A model generated the notes under the pieces. That model did not search any database. It saw only the letters and a program-made list of their open reading frames with translations, and was not told the DNA's origin. Shown piece after piece: positions 45,201-54,047 of a DNA stretch of 64,000 bases. A program made the position numbers and the translations under genes. Position 1 is the first letter of the stretch. Every line of letters starts with the position of its first letter. This DNA is from Hondaea fermentalgiana (taxonomy: Eukaryota; Sar; Bigyra; Thraustochytrida; Thraustochytriidae). The stretch spans positions 229,138-293,137 of the forward strand of contig NPFB01000032.1 in assembly GCA_014084085.1 (NCBI GenBank), given 5' to 3'.

Positions 45201-45981
45201 AGGGGCATCTGCAGGCAACGCGCGAGCCCCAATCGTAACAGCTGTCGGGCGAAAGAGTGCGAAGCGTATTGACGTTTGGTGGTTTGTTGACGATGGTGGA
45301 CTGACCATCATGCTGCCCCATATTTTGCGACAAGCGTCCTCACCCCCTTGGGTCGGCTGCCACCTACGCGTGATGGCCATCGGCGCCACGCCCGAAGAAG
45401 CTCGCGTTGAAGAAGCTGCCATGGTCAAGCTGTTGGCCAAGCTCCGCATTCCCTCGCAGGTTAGTATTGTCTCAATGAGCGAGCTCGACACCATGCTTCA
45501 GAATAGCCGCACGCGCAGTTTCTCGAGTAGCCGTAGGCCAGCGGATCACGGCTCCAGCGGTGACCCGGACGACGACGATTTGCGGCGAGACTCCCTCGAG
45601 AACGTTGCTCTTGAATACGACGATGACGAGGGTCAACAAACTCGTCGAGGCAGTGCACAAGATGAACAGGTCGGCGCAGCAAGCGAGCAGGGTGGCGGGA
45701 ACATTCAACGCCAGCTCTTCCAAGCCTATCATAGCGGGAGCAGTATGGACCCGAATCTCAATGACGCGACATCACGTCAGCATACATACTTCAAAGTTGG
45801 CCAGCTTATTGCTGCGTATTCGTCCGACGCGCTTCTTGTCGTCGTGTCACTTCCTGTTCCACCCATGTCACTCGACCCGGACGAGTACATGAAATGGCTG
45901 GATCTCCTCTCAAAGGATGCGGCGCCACCTGTGCTCATGGTACGTGGCGCCCAACGTGACGTTGTCACAATGTTTTCTTAG
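42292..45981 (+). CDS. SLC12-family cation-chloride cotransporter
   Basis: 1229 aa from the ATG at 42292 in context AAGACCATGA (the frame begins 13 codons earlier at a TTG). An N-terminal cytosolic segment is followed by the transporter core at about 63-560, with about twelve hydrophobic segments. Family motifs include FGVILFLRLGW in TM1 and GGAYYLISRALGPEFG around TM3. A large loop precedes GILAGANISGDLKNPSSAIP (about 315-335). The cytosolic C-terminal SLC12 domain (about 703-1229) has an acidic, Ser-rich linker, then WWFVDDGGLTIMLPHIL, and ends APPVLMVRGAQRDVVTMFS, matching the family terminus. It cotransports Cl- with K+ and/or Na+ across membranes for volume or ion control. The TM1-TM3 motifs look closer to KCC than NKCC, but the ion set cannot be decided by eye. 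Confidence 0.9.
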   Translation: MTAAVGSPTSLMWSAEGRPTDRVADYGEGITAGGTMSRLRRGVFRKSRRKPERRFDDDEAASSGKLGMIEGVFFRVLTNLFGVILFLRLGWLTAYAGIGLAILVVLLSSSLTLVTALSLSAICTNGKVAAGGAYYLISRALGPEFGASIGVLFYVATAVSVSLYLLGFAETVVSQIGTTLVSSSWDLRLIAFFGLCFCQLVCLVGVSVVVKVEKFMLLIVIVAVVLFIIGVFIGPDQEPSLFGFVGLESGLNVGSDFPGASTADPTDLSYLNIAGLTKSTQCTVSSSDLLRSEYGNVNLGIALSVFFPAVTGILAGANISGDLKNPSSAIPTGTVMAILLGACIYILLVIIFGSSFNRVTVASATFAQNVTAADGTYELQYDCVFSGLFHDSTLIAQASVSPGFVYFGIYAASLSSGLAALLGAPRILQALAKDRLFSSFDPLAKGYGRNDEPLRAYVVTFLIATLCILTGDINSVAPLITTFFLASYAMVNYACYSAEESNSPGWRPTFRYFDKWLAFLGAIGCVSVMLFLSAITGFITFTIGLGLYKYVEVSTREGLGSASSWGPHKEAAEYNTALSSALLLEEQADPRALSNAVAASNIQSPSAGLKRRTSLRSRPSADAQHTEIELGGMQNSQREGDDLDGDFNVDVGVGADDELERELERNAQRARNGSMSAREGPRDGGDEDDDDDTLAMAAAGSQFDTTHVKNYRPQCLVLSGPPRARPALALFVAGLRKARGVTIFGDVLVGDVSDPSLVRTRNMRASVSYVSQYGIRAFNDVIIAPSFRTGCRSLMQIAGLGRRMRVNTIVLGFLDEWRTPLGERLHSSRKAGADKSGSSRSFDSRPGANVQEDSDFSPPPSVEDYVGVIGDAFDLGLGVAILRGEIDLLRSEYLTQTVQTEMDRVLSLGLASAGPRFAAQQGSYQNPNYTNASEYLDAPEHGQGSQRSLDLGGEADGGQARNEQGNGGETGASAGNARAPIVTAVGRKSAKRIDVWWFVDDGGLTIMLPHILRQASSPPWVGCHLRVMAIGATPEEARVEEAAMVKLLAKLRIPSQVSIVSMSELDTMLQNSRTRSFSSSRRPADHGSSGDPDDDDLRRDSLENVALEYDDDEGQQTRRGSAQDEQVGAASEQGGGNIQRQLFQAYHSGSSMDPNLNDATSRQHTYFKVGQLIAAYSSDALLVVVSLPVPPMSLDPDEYMKWLDLLSKDAAPPVLMVRGAQRDVVTMFS

Positions 45982-46112
45982 ATACCTCGAAACTATCAAA
46001 TGCTTCATGTTGTGATATTTTAGTTAGACATTCTCTCTTTTCCTCTGCTCGCGGCACCTTTAGAGTTACCAAAGATACTGAGGTCGTCACCTGACTCTGA
46101 TGAGTTTACGGT

Positions 46113-46122
46113 TAGTATACTA
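46113..46122. promoter_or_regulatory. TAGTATACTA palindrome upstream of the zinc-ribbon gene
   Basis: A perfect 10-bp palindrome built from the TAGTA/TACTA half-site seen in other spacers, about 135 bases upstream of the ATG at 46257. The spacer to the preceding SLC12 gene is only 275 bp. Confidence 0.35.
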
Positions 46123-46256
46123 CATTCCAGATTCCATCCCACATCAGGCCTGACGCTCGCGGAGGCTCAACTTGACTGGCAGAGGCTTTCACAATCAGTC
46201 AATCGTCACCAAACTCCGGGTCAGCCACTCGCCGTTTGCCTGGAAGGACGACAACC

Positions 46257-47636
46257 ATGTTCGGGACGGCAAGGAGAGCTCTCTTGAGCGGCCAACCGAG
46301 ACGGCGCTCTCTTAAATCTGTGCGGCTGGCGCGCGCAGCCTATTCCTCGAAAAAGTCTACGGTCCTTGACTCAAAGCATGGCGAGGGACACGGCGCTCCG
46401 TCGTCGAGCACAACCGATAGCGAGACAGAGCTGAGCGGTCGCAGTGCTGCAGCAGCAGATGCAGACCTCGAAGCTCTTCAGCATATTATGTCTCTGACTG
46501 CGAGTCTCGACAAAGATCTGGAGCACATGATTGACAAACTTGAAAAGATGAAGCTTGGCGATTTCCAAACCAACCTGGACAAACACGACCCTCAATTCGT
46601 ATCTCTCGTCTTGGGTCGCGGATTAAAAGATCCCGATGCAAAACCTATTCTAATAAACGCCATTCGCTATGCACCCAATGACGAGTCTCAAGAAGAACAT
46701 CTCGCAACGCAAGATGCCGTTGAGGATACAAAGTCTGACTCGCCTAAAGTAAGCACGTCTGCAAAAGCAAATGATACTGGCAAGGCTAGCGAGGCTGACG
46801 AGGTGATAAGCGCTCAAGCCGCTGACAACGCTGGCAAGGCAAACGATATCGCAGAGGCTGACGAGATGAAAAATAACGTAGAGAACGACAAGATAAATGA
46901 CGCCAACAAGGCTGGCAATGGCACAGTAAAAGCTCACGAGACCAGCGAGGCTACCGCCGCTAATGAAGAGTCAGCATCAAAGGTTCTTCTCAAAGAGACG
47001 GAAATGAAAATTCCCAAAGAAGAAGAAAAAGAAGAGAACGAAGAAAAAGAAGAAAAAGAAGAAGAAGAAGCACCGTTGTTTTTCGCTGGCGAGGGCGCGT
47101 TCCAGGAAATGCTCGACGAGGTAACATCAAAAGAGGGAACCATGAAAAGCAAAGGTTTCTACGAAAGGATGGCCAGCGGTACTCGTGGAGAAGCCTCCTC
47201 AATGAAAGGACGCGGCGCGTATGCTGAATCAATAAATAAGCAGAGGACAAGAAGACGAAAGAATGCTGGCGGCAGCGGCACCAGCAGCCCTAATACGAGC
47301 ACGAGCACTGGTCAGAATGCCAAAGATGAAACAGTCGGCTCCGCAGCCAATCAAAACTTTAAGACTCGAAACTACAAGTCAGCCTCTGTCGGAAACCAAA
47401 ACGGACCCAGCTGGAAAGTGGTCTCTAATGCGCTTCGGAAAGCAGGGCTCACGTTTAGAGAGACTCCTGGCAAAGAATTTTGCCAAGTTCGCGAGTGCCC
47501 GTTCTGCCACGACATTAAAGGCGACGAATCCAACATGTACAAGCTCAACGTCCATCGCGAGCATGGCCACTTCAATTGCTTTCGCTGTGGAACCAAGGGC
47601 CCCTATACGAAATTACAGCGCTTGCTCCAGTTGTAG
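46257..47636 (+). CDS. Probable mitochondrial protein with Twinkle/CHC2-like zinc ribbon
   Basis: 459 aa from the ATG at 46257 (the frame starts 7 codons earlier at a TTG). The N-terminus is Arg/Ser/Ala-rich without acidic residues for about 33 residues, which fits a mitochondrial targeting peptide. The middle (about 155-290) is a charged Lys/Glu/Ala/Asn-rich region ending in a Lys-Glu run and likely disordered. The C-terminus (about 385-459) holds a zinc ribbon with C414-x2-C417 and C441-x2-C444, with KLNVHREHGHFNCFRCGTKG between and after. This resembles the primase-type zinc ribbon at the N-terminus of Twinkle-like primase-helicases. No helicase or TOPRIM domain follows before the stop. 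It may be an mtDNA primase accessory or ssDNA-binding protein, inferred from the ribbon only. Confidence 0.75.
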   Translation: MFGTARRALLSGQPRRRSLKSVRLARAAYSSKKSTVLDSKHGEGHGAPSSSTTDSETELSGRSAAAADADLEALQHIMSLTASLDKDLEHMIDKLEKMKLGDFQTNLDKHDPQFVSLVLGRGLKDPDAKPILINAIRYAPNDESQEEHLATQDAVEDTKSDSPKVSTSAKANDTGKASEADEVISAQAADNAGKANDIAEADEMKNNVENDKINDANKAGNGTVKAHETSEATAANEESASKVLLKETEMKIPKEEEKEENEEKEEKEEEEAPLFFAGEGAFQEMLDEVTSKEGTMKSKGFYERMASGTRGEASSMKGRGAYAESINKQRTRRRKNAGGSGTSSPNTSTSTGQNAKDETVGSAANQNFKTRNYKSASVGNQNGPSWKVVSNALRKAGLTFRETPGKEFCQVRECPFCHDIKGDESNMYKLNVHREHGHFNCFRCGTKGPYTKLQRLLQL

Positions 47637-47996
47637 CGGGACCAAAGGCTCCTATGAGAGATCGTAGCTCTTGCTCCTTTCGTTGATCGCGAAAAGCAAA
47701 GCCCTCTAGTATTCGTGAATACGACCTGTTAGTAGACCTAGACCTAGCTAGCCCTAGCCTAGTCCCAAAAAAGAAGAAAAAAAGTGGACCACTGCGAAAC
47801 GGTGAAAATGGACTCGCGGGACGGGGTTCTCGCCCACGGGTCGAGCAACAAAGTCGAACATCGCGCGGTGCGCAGTCGCGCGCAGCGCAGCGCGTGGCAC
47901 GTTGCGGCGTTGCCAAGGGGCCGCACCTGCCGCGGCGCGTAGACCGACTCTTGTCCTTTTCCTGTGCAACGGGGGACGGCGCGACGAGTCCAAGTC
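47637..47996. promoter_or_regulatory. Promoter region of the Sfi1-like gene
   Basis: A 360-bp spacer. TAGTAGAC at 47730-47737 lies in a CTAG-rich stretch (about 47728-47765) about 260 bases upstream of the ATG at 47997. The rest is GC-rich leader. No gene seen. Confidence 0.45.
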
Positions 47997-50900
47997 ATGA
48001 GCGGCGCAGACGACTTCTTCAACGGTGAGGACGCGGGGGCGTCCTCGCTGGCGTCGAGGGCTGCTGCCGCTGGGTCTCCACGATCTCTCGTCTCTGCAGC
48101 AGCAAGTCTCGGCACGCGCGGCGCATCGCCGCGCGCGCATGTTTCGCACGAGCGCCCGTCGCGTCTCGGGTGCGAAAAAATGGGTGAGCGCAGTTGGGAA
48201 GAGCTCCGCGAGCTCTCCTCGTCCTTGCTTCTGGACGAGAGCGGCGTTTATGACGGCGAGATTGCCAATAGTTGCCTTGGAAAGAGCTCCTTCACGGGCA
48301 AAAGCGATCTCAGCCACGATGATGACGCAATTGACACGTGGCCTTTAGACTCGAATCAGTCCCAGGGATCCGCAGTTGTTCGCTTACACCGATCGGGCAG
48401 CTTTACCATATCAAGCCCTCGAACTGGAAAGCAAACGAGCTTTGTCGCCAGCGTAGAAACTGAAGAGACAAAGCACCGAGACGGAATGGCAAGTTTGGAA
48501 GGCATCGGGTCCAATTGGCAATCGGCGCGCACGGTGACGAGCTTGCACCGAGCCTACATGCGCGTCGTCTCTGAGCAACACTCCCTCAAGGCCGCCCTGC
48601 ATGCATCTGAGCGCCGCTGCGCCGACTTGTTGCGCGTCTCGCAAGATGCCGATGCCCAAAATGCCGAAAACGAACGTATGCAGGCCCTTGCAAAGGAAGA
48701 CCAGAGTCGCGCTCTCGATGCCGCGCAGAAGCGAATCGCGGAGCTCGAAGACGAGCTCAGGGCCGCAAGGTCTTCCAAGGCTGACCTTGTGCGCTGGAAG
48801 CAGGAGCATCTTGCTGTGGAGCAAGAGTCCCTTGACGCGCTTCGCGGCGCGCTCGATGAGACGTCTGCCGAAAAGGCCGACATGGCGGTCTCTCTCGAAA
48901 AGGCAGCTGCACACCGATCTGAAATGGAGCAATCTCTCACAGAGCTCCGCGCGCTTACGCAATCGCACCTGGAACGCATCGACCGCATCCGCGGCAGCGC
49001 GCCTACATTATTACAAGGAAGCTTGCGTCGCTGGTGCCGCACGCGAATGCGCGCTGCTTGGAATAGCTGGAGCGAGCATGTGGCGCAAGCGCAGCGTCGA
49101 GACCAGGTCGAGCGGCTCGCCGAACTTGCATTGCGCCGCCTGCGCCGTCGCTCGCTTGCAAAGTCCGTTCTGACATGGCGCGCGGCCGCGCAGGAAGCGC
49201 GGCGTTGTAATAATGTCAGAGAGAGCATTCTGTTCCGCATGCACCACCGCGCGCTCGCAACGTCGGTGTCAGCATGGAAAGACCATGTTGGGCGACAACG
49301 CATCGTCCGAAGAGTGCTGAGACGAGTCGCCGCCCTTGTGCTAAATCGCGCATTGGCCAGAGCATTTTGGACGTGGCAACGAGAGGCGGCACAGCGATCC
49401 ACTCTCGAACGAATCTCGACATTGAGGGTCACGCACGGTGCCGAGATGTCGCGCAAGCACGAAAGTATGCTCGCTCTCGCGGACAAGTGTGTGGCGCAGT
49501 GGCAGGGCGATTTTCTCCGCCTTGTGCTCGTACAGTGGCGAGAGAACGCTGCCGCGGCGCGCTCCTTTCGCCGCCGGCACTTCTTTACGCTGTGGCGCGA
49601 GAAAGCGGTGACACAGACGCGGGAACGGCGCGTCATGGAGCGCGCCGTCTCCCGTATTTTGAACCGTCGCATGGCCAGCGCTTTCACCTCATGGAACAAC
49701 AACGTGCAGAGCCGCCTCGCGTACAAGGCTAAAGTAGGTCGTTTCTTAGGTCGCATGCGAAATGCCCAGCTCTCACGTCTCTTTGTGCACTGGGCCTCCT
49801 TCACACAATCAAGTATTGAGAAGAAGAAGCGTGCGCGGGCCATCATGAACCTTCTCCGACACGACGAGCTGGCAGCGCGCTTCCATGCTTGGGCATCCGA
49901 GGTTGCCTCTCGTCGCGAAGCACGTATCAATGACACAAACACTCAGCGGAGAGAGGCCAATCTTTTGGCAAAATATAGCGCACGCTGGCGCAACCGCGCT
50001 GTCGCCCGCGTCTTCTCCACGTGGGCAGAGATTGCGTCCAATCGGAAGTTCCTCCGTCGATTCATGCAACGCATGCTGCGCGCAGTTCTGCAAAAAGAGC
50101 TCTTTTCGGCGTTTTCCAGATGGCGATCCATTTTACACGAAGACATCACCATGAGGTTATCGCGTCTTGAAAGCGCGCTTGCGGCTTCGCAGAGGGAACT
50201 CGCCGTCTTTCGCGAACAAGCTGGGGCAGAGCTCGTTAACCTCGCTGCGCGGACGTCACGCGAGCGCGAAATGCACATTGCTCACGTCATTGGTCTTATG
50301 CGGAATCGTCAGCTTGCGCGTGTCTTCTCGCGCTTCAAGACGAATGTGCAAGTTCTCGTGCACCAGCGCAAGGTGCTTGGTGGTTTTGTCGAAAAGTGGA
50401 GGAACCGGCGCGCCTTCCAGGCACTCTTGGCCTGGCGATCCTTGGTCTCCAGGCGCAGATTTCTTCGCAAGATTCTGGAGTCCGCTTTGAAGAGCAAAGC
50501 GCAGGTGCTCATGTCGTCAGGGTTTCGCGTGTGGCACAGGTATGCGTCAGCCGGTCACTTGATCCACGAGTTACAGGAACAAGTCAGCGAACTCACTGCA
50601 GAACGCGATGCCCTGTCTACCCGCTACGAGGCCGATGTTCACCGCTTTCAAGCGCAGCGCAACGACGTATGCCGGCGACTCGCCGAAAAGCTTTCGACTG
50701 CGTCAGATGCGAAGATTCTGCAAAAGTCCTTTGCCGCGATTCGTGCAAATGCTGAGCGCGCCCGTCACGACCGCATCATTTTGCAGCGCTTCTCGCAGCG
50801 CTGGCGCAACCAGACTGCTTCGCGAGCATTTACTGCCTGGGCTGCCCGCGCACAAGAAAACAAGCGAAATCGCAACATCGTGCAGCGCTTTGTGGCGCAA

Positions 50901-53900
50901 ATGCAACGGGGTAATCTCGCCGCAGCCTTTCGTGCCTGGCGGGCCGCGGCGCAAGAACGCAGGGCCAACCGCGCCAAGGTGCTCATGTTCTTCCGTCGCC
51001 AGGAACAGCAAACCTTCTGGCGGTGCTTTGAAATGTGGAAAAGGCATGCTCGCGAGAGCGCTCTCGTGAAAGAGCGCGCACAACGCGTCTTGCTCGCTCT
51101 CACTCGCGACAACCTCCAAAACCGCTTCGATCAGTGGGCGCTCTATGTTCAAGACGTCAAGGAGGCAAAGGAAGAGCTTTACAAGTCAGAACAAGTTGTT
51201 GAGCGTGTTGTGGGTCGCATGCGCAAAAATGCAGCAAGCAGGGCTTTTCGCACGTGGTACGAATACACTTCTGAACGTCGCCTTCGACGCGAGCGAGTTG
51301 TGCACTTTGTGCAACGGTGGCGAATGCAGAGCGTCGCCCGAGCTTTTGACGCTTGGCTCGAAAACGCGCGCGACCGCCAGCGCCTTCGCGCGCTCACGCG
51401 GAAGTGCCTTGTCCGTCTTGATTCGAAAATGCTGTTCGCAGCCTTTCGCAAGTGGGCCTCCTTCGCACAGCGCGCTCTCGCTGAGACAATGCAGGCCTAT
51501 GCGGACGAAGTCACGTCGCTGCGTGCTCAGCTAGGTCAAGCCGAATGGGATCGAGAAGCAATTGAGGCATCTCTCGGGGACCAAGTTCGTGTGCTTGTCG
51601 CGCATCGGGATCGCATTCGCGAGAAACATGCAGATTCCGTCGTATGGTCCTGGCGAAACCAGCTTCTACTCAAGGTCGTGCAACAATGGCGAACCGTGGC
51701 CGCAGAGACCCGCCGAAAGAGACGCCTGCTCGCTCAGTTTGTGACGCGAAGTGTCAATGCTTTGAAGTCGCGTGCGTTCAGCGGTTGGGCCTTCCGTGCC
51801 CAAGAGCGAAAACGAAGGCGTCAGCTCGTTTTCCGCAGCGTGCAAAAGGCCCGCGAGCGGACTTTGGCGCGGTCCTTTGCCTCTCTTTCCGCGGCTGTAA
51901 GTGCACGCAAAATGCGCGAGCAAGCCGTGGAGCGCATGGTTCGCACTGCGCGTAGGCTCTTGCAACATCGTGTGGCAAGAGCATGGCGAAAGTGGCTCTT
52001 GCTTTGCGGAAATGTTGCAGCGGACGCTCTCGAGACTTACAGCGCTTCGATGTCATCCATGCGCGACCGCTGCGTGCATGCATCTATAATCACCTGGCAA
52101 AAAATGGCAATGGCCAAGGCCTTTACCGCGTGGCGAACGAATGCGGACGGTCGCAAGGCGCAACGTCGACGAGTCGCGTCTTTCCTGTATCGATGGCGAA
52201 ACATGCGTGCTGCTGCGGCCTGGAGAGGGTGGGTCTCGTTCTGTCGCGAGCAACGAGAAAAGAGAGACCGTATCCGGGCCTTGGTGCTGCGCTGGCGCAA
52301 GCAGTCCCTGGCACTCGGTTTGCGAACCTGGATTCATGCCACAGACATGCTCCTGGTCATTCGCCTTCGAGAAAGCGCGGAAGAGAGCCTCGTTCTCGCT
52401 TGCTGGCAAAAGGGTCGAATTTCCACGCTGTCGCGCGCTTTTCGCGCGTGGCTTCGCCTTGCCGAGGCCCGGTTGGCCAAAATCCGAGCAACAAAGACTT
52501 TGCTCGGCTCTGCAAAGCGCATGCACGAGAGAGCACTCCTGGCTGCAATGAACAAATGGAAACAAGTCACGCTCACTCGATACGCCGAGGCTTATCATTT
52601 GCAAGAGCGCCATGGTGTCATGGCCGCCATGCAATCAGGACTTGTGCAAATCGTTTGCAACGCAGTCATCTTTCCCTCCTTGCAAGCTATCGGCACAGAC
52701 TCGCTTGGAGAAGAGAGTCAAGCGCATACGACTGCGATTCTTCGCAATGAGCCCTCACTCGTTGATCCATCGCAACGATTGGTTGACGGTTCATTTAGCG
52801 CGTGCGGCGTGGTTTGGGGTGCTGTCATGCAAGCCATGGGAAGCGCATCGCATCATCTTTTTACCTCAGACTCTCTTCAAGTCTTTGAGGTCGCAAATGA
52901 TGTTCTTATTCAGCACGACCCTCAGGGCACTCCAGCCAGGTCGTTCCCGGCCGGTTCGAGTCTTTCTGCATACACGATTCGTCTTGGCCAAACCGTTGCT
53001 GTTGCTGACGCCTCGCTCGACGCTCGATTCAATCCTGAGATCGATGCGCCATACCTTCGTATGCGTGCTGGATTGTTCTCCGTGAGTCCAGGTCAAGCGG
53101 GGGTGCCTGGAGCGATTGGCATGAACGTGGATTATGTCAATGAAAGAGGATCTATTGCATCGAGGGGTGCCCCACGATCAAGTCCCTTTCGGCCGATGTC
53201 CTCACCTGGCAGTCATAGTTTCGCCGCTGGAAAGGGTCATGACCTCCCTTCAGCAGCATTCGTTTGCGTACCAATTTTCAACCAAGAAGAGCAAGTCATT
53301 GGCATCATCCAAGCGAGTCGCACGTCACGTAGCTGTCTTGGCGCCGAGGGATGCATTCCAGATGAGCATTATCTTGATGCCTGCATCGGTGTTCTCAGCG
53401 TGGCAGCCGATTCAATATCGGTGCTTTTGCAGTGGGCGCGCGCATTCGCGCATCGGCAAGACCAGATCGAGTGTTTGCGCGATGAAGCAGACGGCCTCAA
53501 GCATGATCTCTTGGCGGCCCGACGTGCCAAGTCGGACCTGAAAAATCATCTCGATCAAATGGCGAACGAGTCTACCTTTTCTACGTCGCACCTTGCCAAA
53601 CGCCTTCGTGCGGCGCAGCGCAAGATTGACCAGCTGCAAACACGATCTGCTTCCGTAGCACGCATTGAGTCCGACGTCAAGCGTCTCCTCAACGAGTACG
53701 ATTCTGTTGTGGAGCGATCCGCGACGGCGCCTGCGGATCCGCGCGATTTCACAACAAGTCTTCCTGCTGCATCTCGTGAAACGAGCAGCAGTAGAGGTCA
53801 TAGAACTGCGACTGCCACTGGCAGAACGGACATTGAGCTTGAACAGCTCGAGGCGGACCAGCGAGCCCTTCTGGAAAGCTTTCCTTCGCTCATGCATTAG
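47997..53900 (+). CDS. Sfi1-like centrin-binding repeat protein with GAF-like domain
   Basis: 1967 aa from the ATG at 47997 (the frame begins 11 codons earlier at a GTG). A disordered N-terminus (1-180) leads to a coiled coil (about 190-340). Residues about 341-1531 hold roughly thirty Sfi1-type repeats, each with an AF-x-x-W core (for example ASRAFTAWAARAQENKR and VARAFDAWLENARDRQ). Such repeats form a long helix that binds centrin and builds Ca2+-sensitive fibres at basal bodies, centrosomes or spindle poles. A GAF-like domain follows at about 1601-1811, and a second coiled coil at about 1812-1890. The tail is Ser/Thr-rich. Repeat number exceeds that of yeast Sfi1 (about 20). The GAF domain is not a usual part of Sfi1 and may sense a small ligand. 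Confidence 0.85.
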   Translation: MSGADDFFNGEDAGASSLASRAAAAGSPRSLVSAAASLGTRGASPRAHVSHERPSRLGCEKMGERSWEELRELSSSLLLDESGVYDGEIANSCLGKSSFTGKSDLSHDDDAIDTWPLDSNQSQGSAVVRLHRSGSFTISSPRTGKQTSFVASVETEETKHRDGMASLEGIGSNWQSARTVTSLHRAYMRVVSEQHSLKAALHASERRCADLLRVSQDADAQNAENERMQALAKEDQSRALDAAQKRIAELEDELRAARSSKADLVRWKQEHLAVEQESLDALRGALDETSAEKADMAVSLEKAAAHRSEMEQSLTELRALTQSHLERIDRIRGSAPTLLQGSLRRWCRTRMRAAWNSWSEHVAQAQRRDQVERLAELALRRLRRRSLAKSVLTWRAAAQEARRCNNVRESILFRMHHRALATSVSAWKDHVGRQRIVRRVLRRVAALVLNRALARAFWTWQREAAQRSTLERISTLRVTHGAEMSRKHESMLALADKCVAQWQGDFLRLVLVQWRENAAAARSFRRRHFFTLWREKAVTQTRERRVMERAVSRILNRRMASAFTSWNNNVQSRLAYKAKVGRFLGRMRNAQLSRLFVHWASFTQSSIEKKKRARAIMNLLRHDELAARFHAWASEVASRREARINDTNTQRREANLLAKYSARWRNRAVARVFSTWAEIASNRKFLRRFMQRMLRAVLQKELFSAFSRWRSILHEDITMRLSRLESALAASQRELAVFREQAGAELVNLAARTSREREMHIAHVIGLMRNRQLARVFSRFKTNVQVLVHQRKVLGGFVEKWRNRRAFQALLAWRSLVSRRRFLRKILESALKSKAQVLMSSGFRVWHRYASAGHLIHELQEQVSELTAERDALSTRYEADVHRFQAQRNDVCRRLAEKLSTASDAKILQKSFAAIRANAERARHDRIILQRFSQRWRNQTASRAFTAWAARAQENKRNRNIVQRFVAQMQRGNLAAAFRAWRAAAQERRANRAKVLMFFRRQEQQTFWRCFEMWKRHARESALVKERAQRVLLALTRDNLQNRFDQWALYVQDVKEAKEELYKSEQVVERVVGRMRKNAASRAFRTWYEYTSERRLRRERVVHFVQRWRMQSVARAFDAWLENARDRQRLRALTRKCLVRLDSKMLFAAFRKWASFAQRALAETMQAYADEVTSLRAQLGQAEWDREAIEASLGDQVRVLVAHRDRIREKHADSVVWSWRNQLLLKVVQQWRTVAAETRRKRRLLAQFVTRSVNALKSRAFSGWAFRAQERKRRRQLVFRSVQKARERTLARSFASLSAAVSARKMREQAVERMVRTARRLLQHRVARAWRKWLLLCGNVAADALETYSASMSSMRDRCVHASIITWQKMAMAKAFTAWRTNADGRKAQRRRVASFLYRWRNMRAAAAWRGWVSFCREQREKRDRIRALVLRWRKQSLALGLRTWIHATDMLLVIRLRESAEESLVLACWQKGRISTLSRAFRAWLRLAEARLAKIRATKTLLGSAKRMHERALLAAMNKWKQVTLTRYAEAYHLQERHGVMAAMQSGLVQIVCNAVIFPSLQAIGTDSLGEESQAHTTAILRNEPSLVDPSQRLVDGSFSACGVVWGAVMQAMGSASHHLFTSDSLQVFEVANDVLIQHDPQGTPARSFPAGSSLSAYTIRLGQTVAVADASLDARFNPEIDAPYLRMRAGLFSVSPGQAGVPGAIGMNVDYVNERGSIASRGAPRSSPFRPMSSPGSHSFAAGKGHDLPSAAFVCVPIFNQEEQVIGIIQASRTSRSCLGAEGCIPDEHYLDACIGVLSVAADSISVLLQWARAFAHRQDQIECLRDEADGLKHDLLAARRAKSDLKNHLDQMANESTFSTSHLAKRLRAAQRKIDQLQTRSASVARIESDVKRLLNEYDSVVERSATAPADPRDFTTSLPAASRETSSSRGHRTATATGRTDIELEQLEADQRALLESFPSLMH

Positions 53901-54037
53901 GCTCGGCTTGGGGTCTTCTTTCCTTCGTTTATCTGCCTTTTCCCCGTAAAAGTTGACTCTTTTTTGCTACATTTGCTTCGCTTCAATTGAAATTACTACG
54001 TTATTGGTATTGGCCTCTAGGTTTGAGGTATTGGCCT
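53901..54037. other. Short convergent spacer
   Basis: Only 137 bases separate the stops of two long convergent genes, so their transcripts probably overlap or end close together. It contains the first copy of a 21-bp tandem duplication. Confidence 0.7.
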
Positions 54038-54047
54038 CTAGGTTTGA
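54006..54047. repeat. 21-bp perfect tandem duplication across a stop codon
   Basis: Two exact head-to-tail copies of a 21-mer starting GGTATTGGCCTC (54006-54026 and 54027-54047). The second copy includes the TAG stop (54038-54040) of the minus-strand coiled-coil gene. The unit is three bases times seven. Being perfect, it is probably recent. Confidence 0.9.

Noticed and set aside
48554..49942. Minus-strand 462-codon frame inside the Sfi1-like gene
   Set aside because: Antisense shadow of GC-rich Arg/Ala codons. The plus-strand repeats are clearly the real coding sequence.
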